Both the position numbers and the translations under genes were made by a program. From NCBI GenBank assembly GCA_030608925.1, contig JAUWDF010000074.1:1-5162 (forward strand): a stretch of DNA of 5,162 nt. The letters run 5' to 3'. Source of the stretch: Candidatus Bathyarchaeota archaeon (GTDB lineage: Archaea; Thermoproteota; Bathyarchaeia; Bathyarchaeales; SOJC01). Below, in pieces: positions 5,145-5,162 of the stretch; position 1 is the first letter of the stretch; every line of letters starts with the position of its first letter. Under the pieces are notes generated by a model. It saw only the letters and a list, made by a program, of their open reading frames with translations. It ran no database searches and had not been told where the DNA came from.

Positions 5145-5162
5145 GTATTACGATACACGAAA

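Larger units (their letters stand above)
4959..5157. repeat. 10-bp inverted repeat pair in the 250-bp right-hand intergenic region
   Basis: TGTATCGTAA at 4959-4968 recurs as its exact reverse complement TTACGATACA at 5148-5157. Each copy sits just downstream of a TATA-like box, 12 bases from the minus-strand box and 3 bases from the + strand box, in the direction each would be read. The two could be operator half-sites for a factor regulating divergent promoters. Such a match in 250 AT-rich bases can also arise by chance. The sequence between them is AT-rich, with no convincing gene or structured RNA. Confidence 0.3.

Noticed and set aside
4913..5162. Possible tRNA, riboswitch or other structured RNA, or a CRISPR leader, in the right intergenic region.
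   Set aside because: There is no cloverleaf, no GC-rich paired structure and no spaced direct repeats; only promoter-like AT-rich sequence and one distant inverted 10-mer are visible.

Overview
The window looks like a piece of an archaeal chromosome, moderately AT-rich. Three things point to Archaea: a FlaJ/TadC-type secretion membrane protein, two exported proteins with archaeal type IV pilin (class III) signal peptides, and a zinc-ribbon protein matching my memory of the TackOD1 family, which is typical of Thaumarchaeota, Bathyarchaeia and relatives. The style of the two pilin-like proteins (RG-I-S or KG-V-T processing site, beta-rich ectodomain, many N-glycosylation sequons) suggests Bathyarchaeia or a nearby TACK lineage. 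That placement is inference, not proof.

Bases 1-1845 (+ strand) are the 3' part of a type IV pilus-like or secretion operon. It holds the C-terminal part of a T2SSF-domain membrane platform protein (cut by the window edge), then a 135-residue pilin-like protein, then a 293-residue pilin-like protein with a large glycosylation-rich ectodomain. All three overlap: 4 bp (GTGA) at the first junction and 29 bp at the second. The downstream genes use GTG and TTG starts, so translation is probably coupled. The assembly ATPase would be expected upstream, outside the window. The two pilin-like proteins end in what looks like the same beta domain, closing on a TxRG motif.

A 41-bp convergent gap (1846-1886) separates this operon from two minus-strand genes. 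In the direction of transcription these are a 651-residue acetyl-CoA-synthetase-family AMP-forming acyl-CoA ligase (4912-2957) and, 68 bp later, a 333-residue multi-zinc-ribbon TackOD1-like protein (2888-1887). The ligase keeps the catalytic core of Acs, including the lysine that is acetylated in the bacterial enzyme. It lacks the tryptophan that closes the acyl pocket, so acetate is probably not its only or preferred substrate. The TackOD1-like protein has no receiver or kinase domain. It carries a C-terminal domain that could be a degenerate PD-(D/E)XK fold.

The last 250 bp (4913-5162) hold no convincing gene. They contain a strong Shine-Dalgarno and a TATA-like box for the ligase, a second TATA-like box near the right edge that probably serves a gene beyond the window, and a 10-bp inverted repeat with one arm next to each box. 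No CRISPR array, tRNA, rRNA, insertion sequence or recognisable defence system is visible. The best candidates for something undescribed are the glycosylation-rich pilin pair, the stand-alone TackOD1 protein with its unassigned C-terminal domain, and the altered acyl pocket of the ligase.
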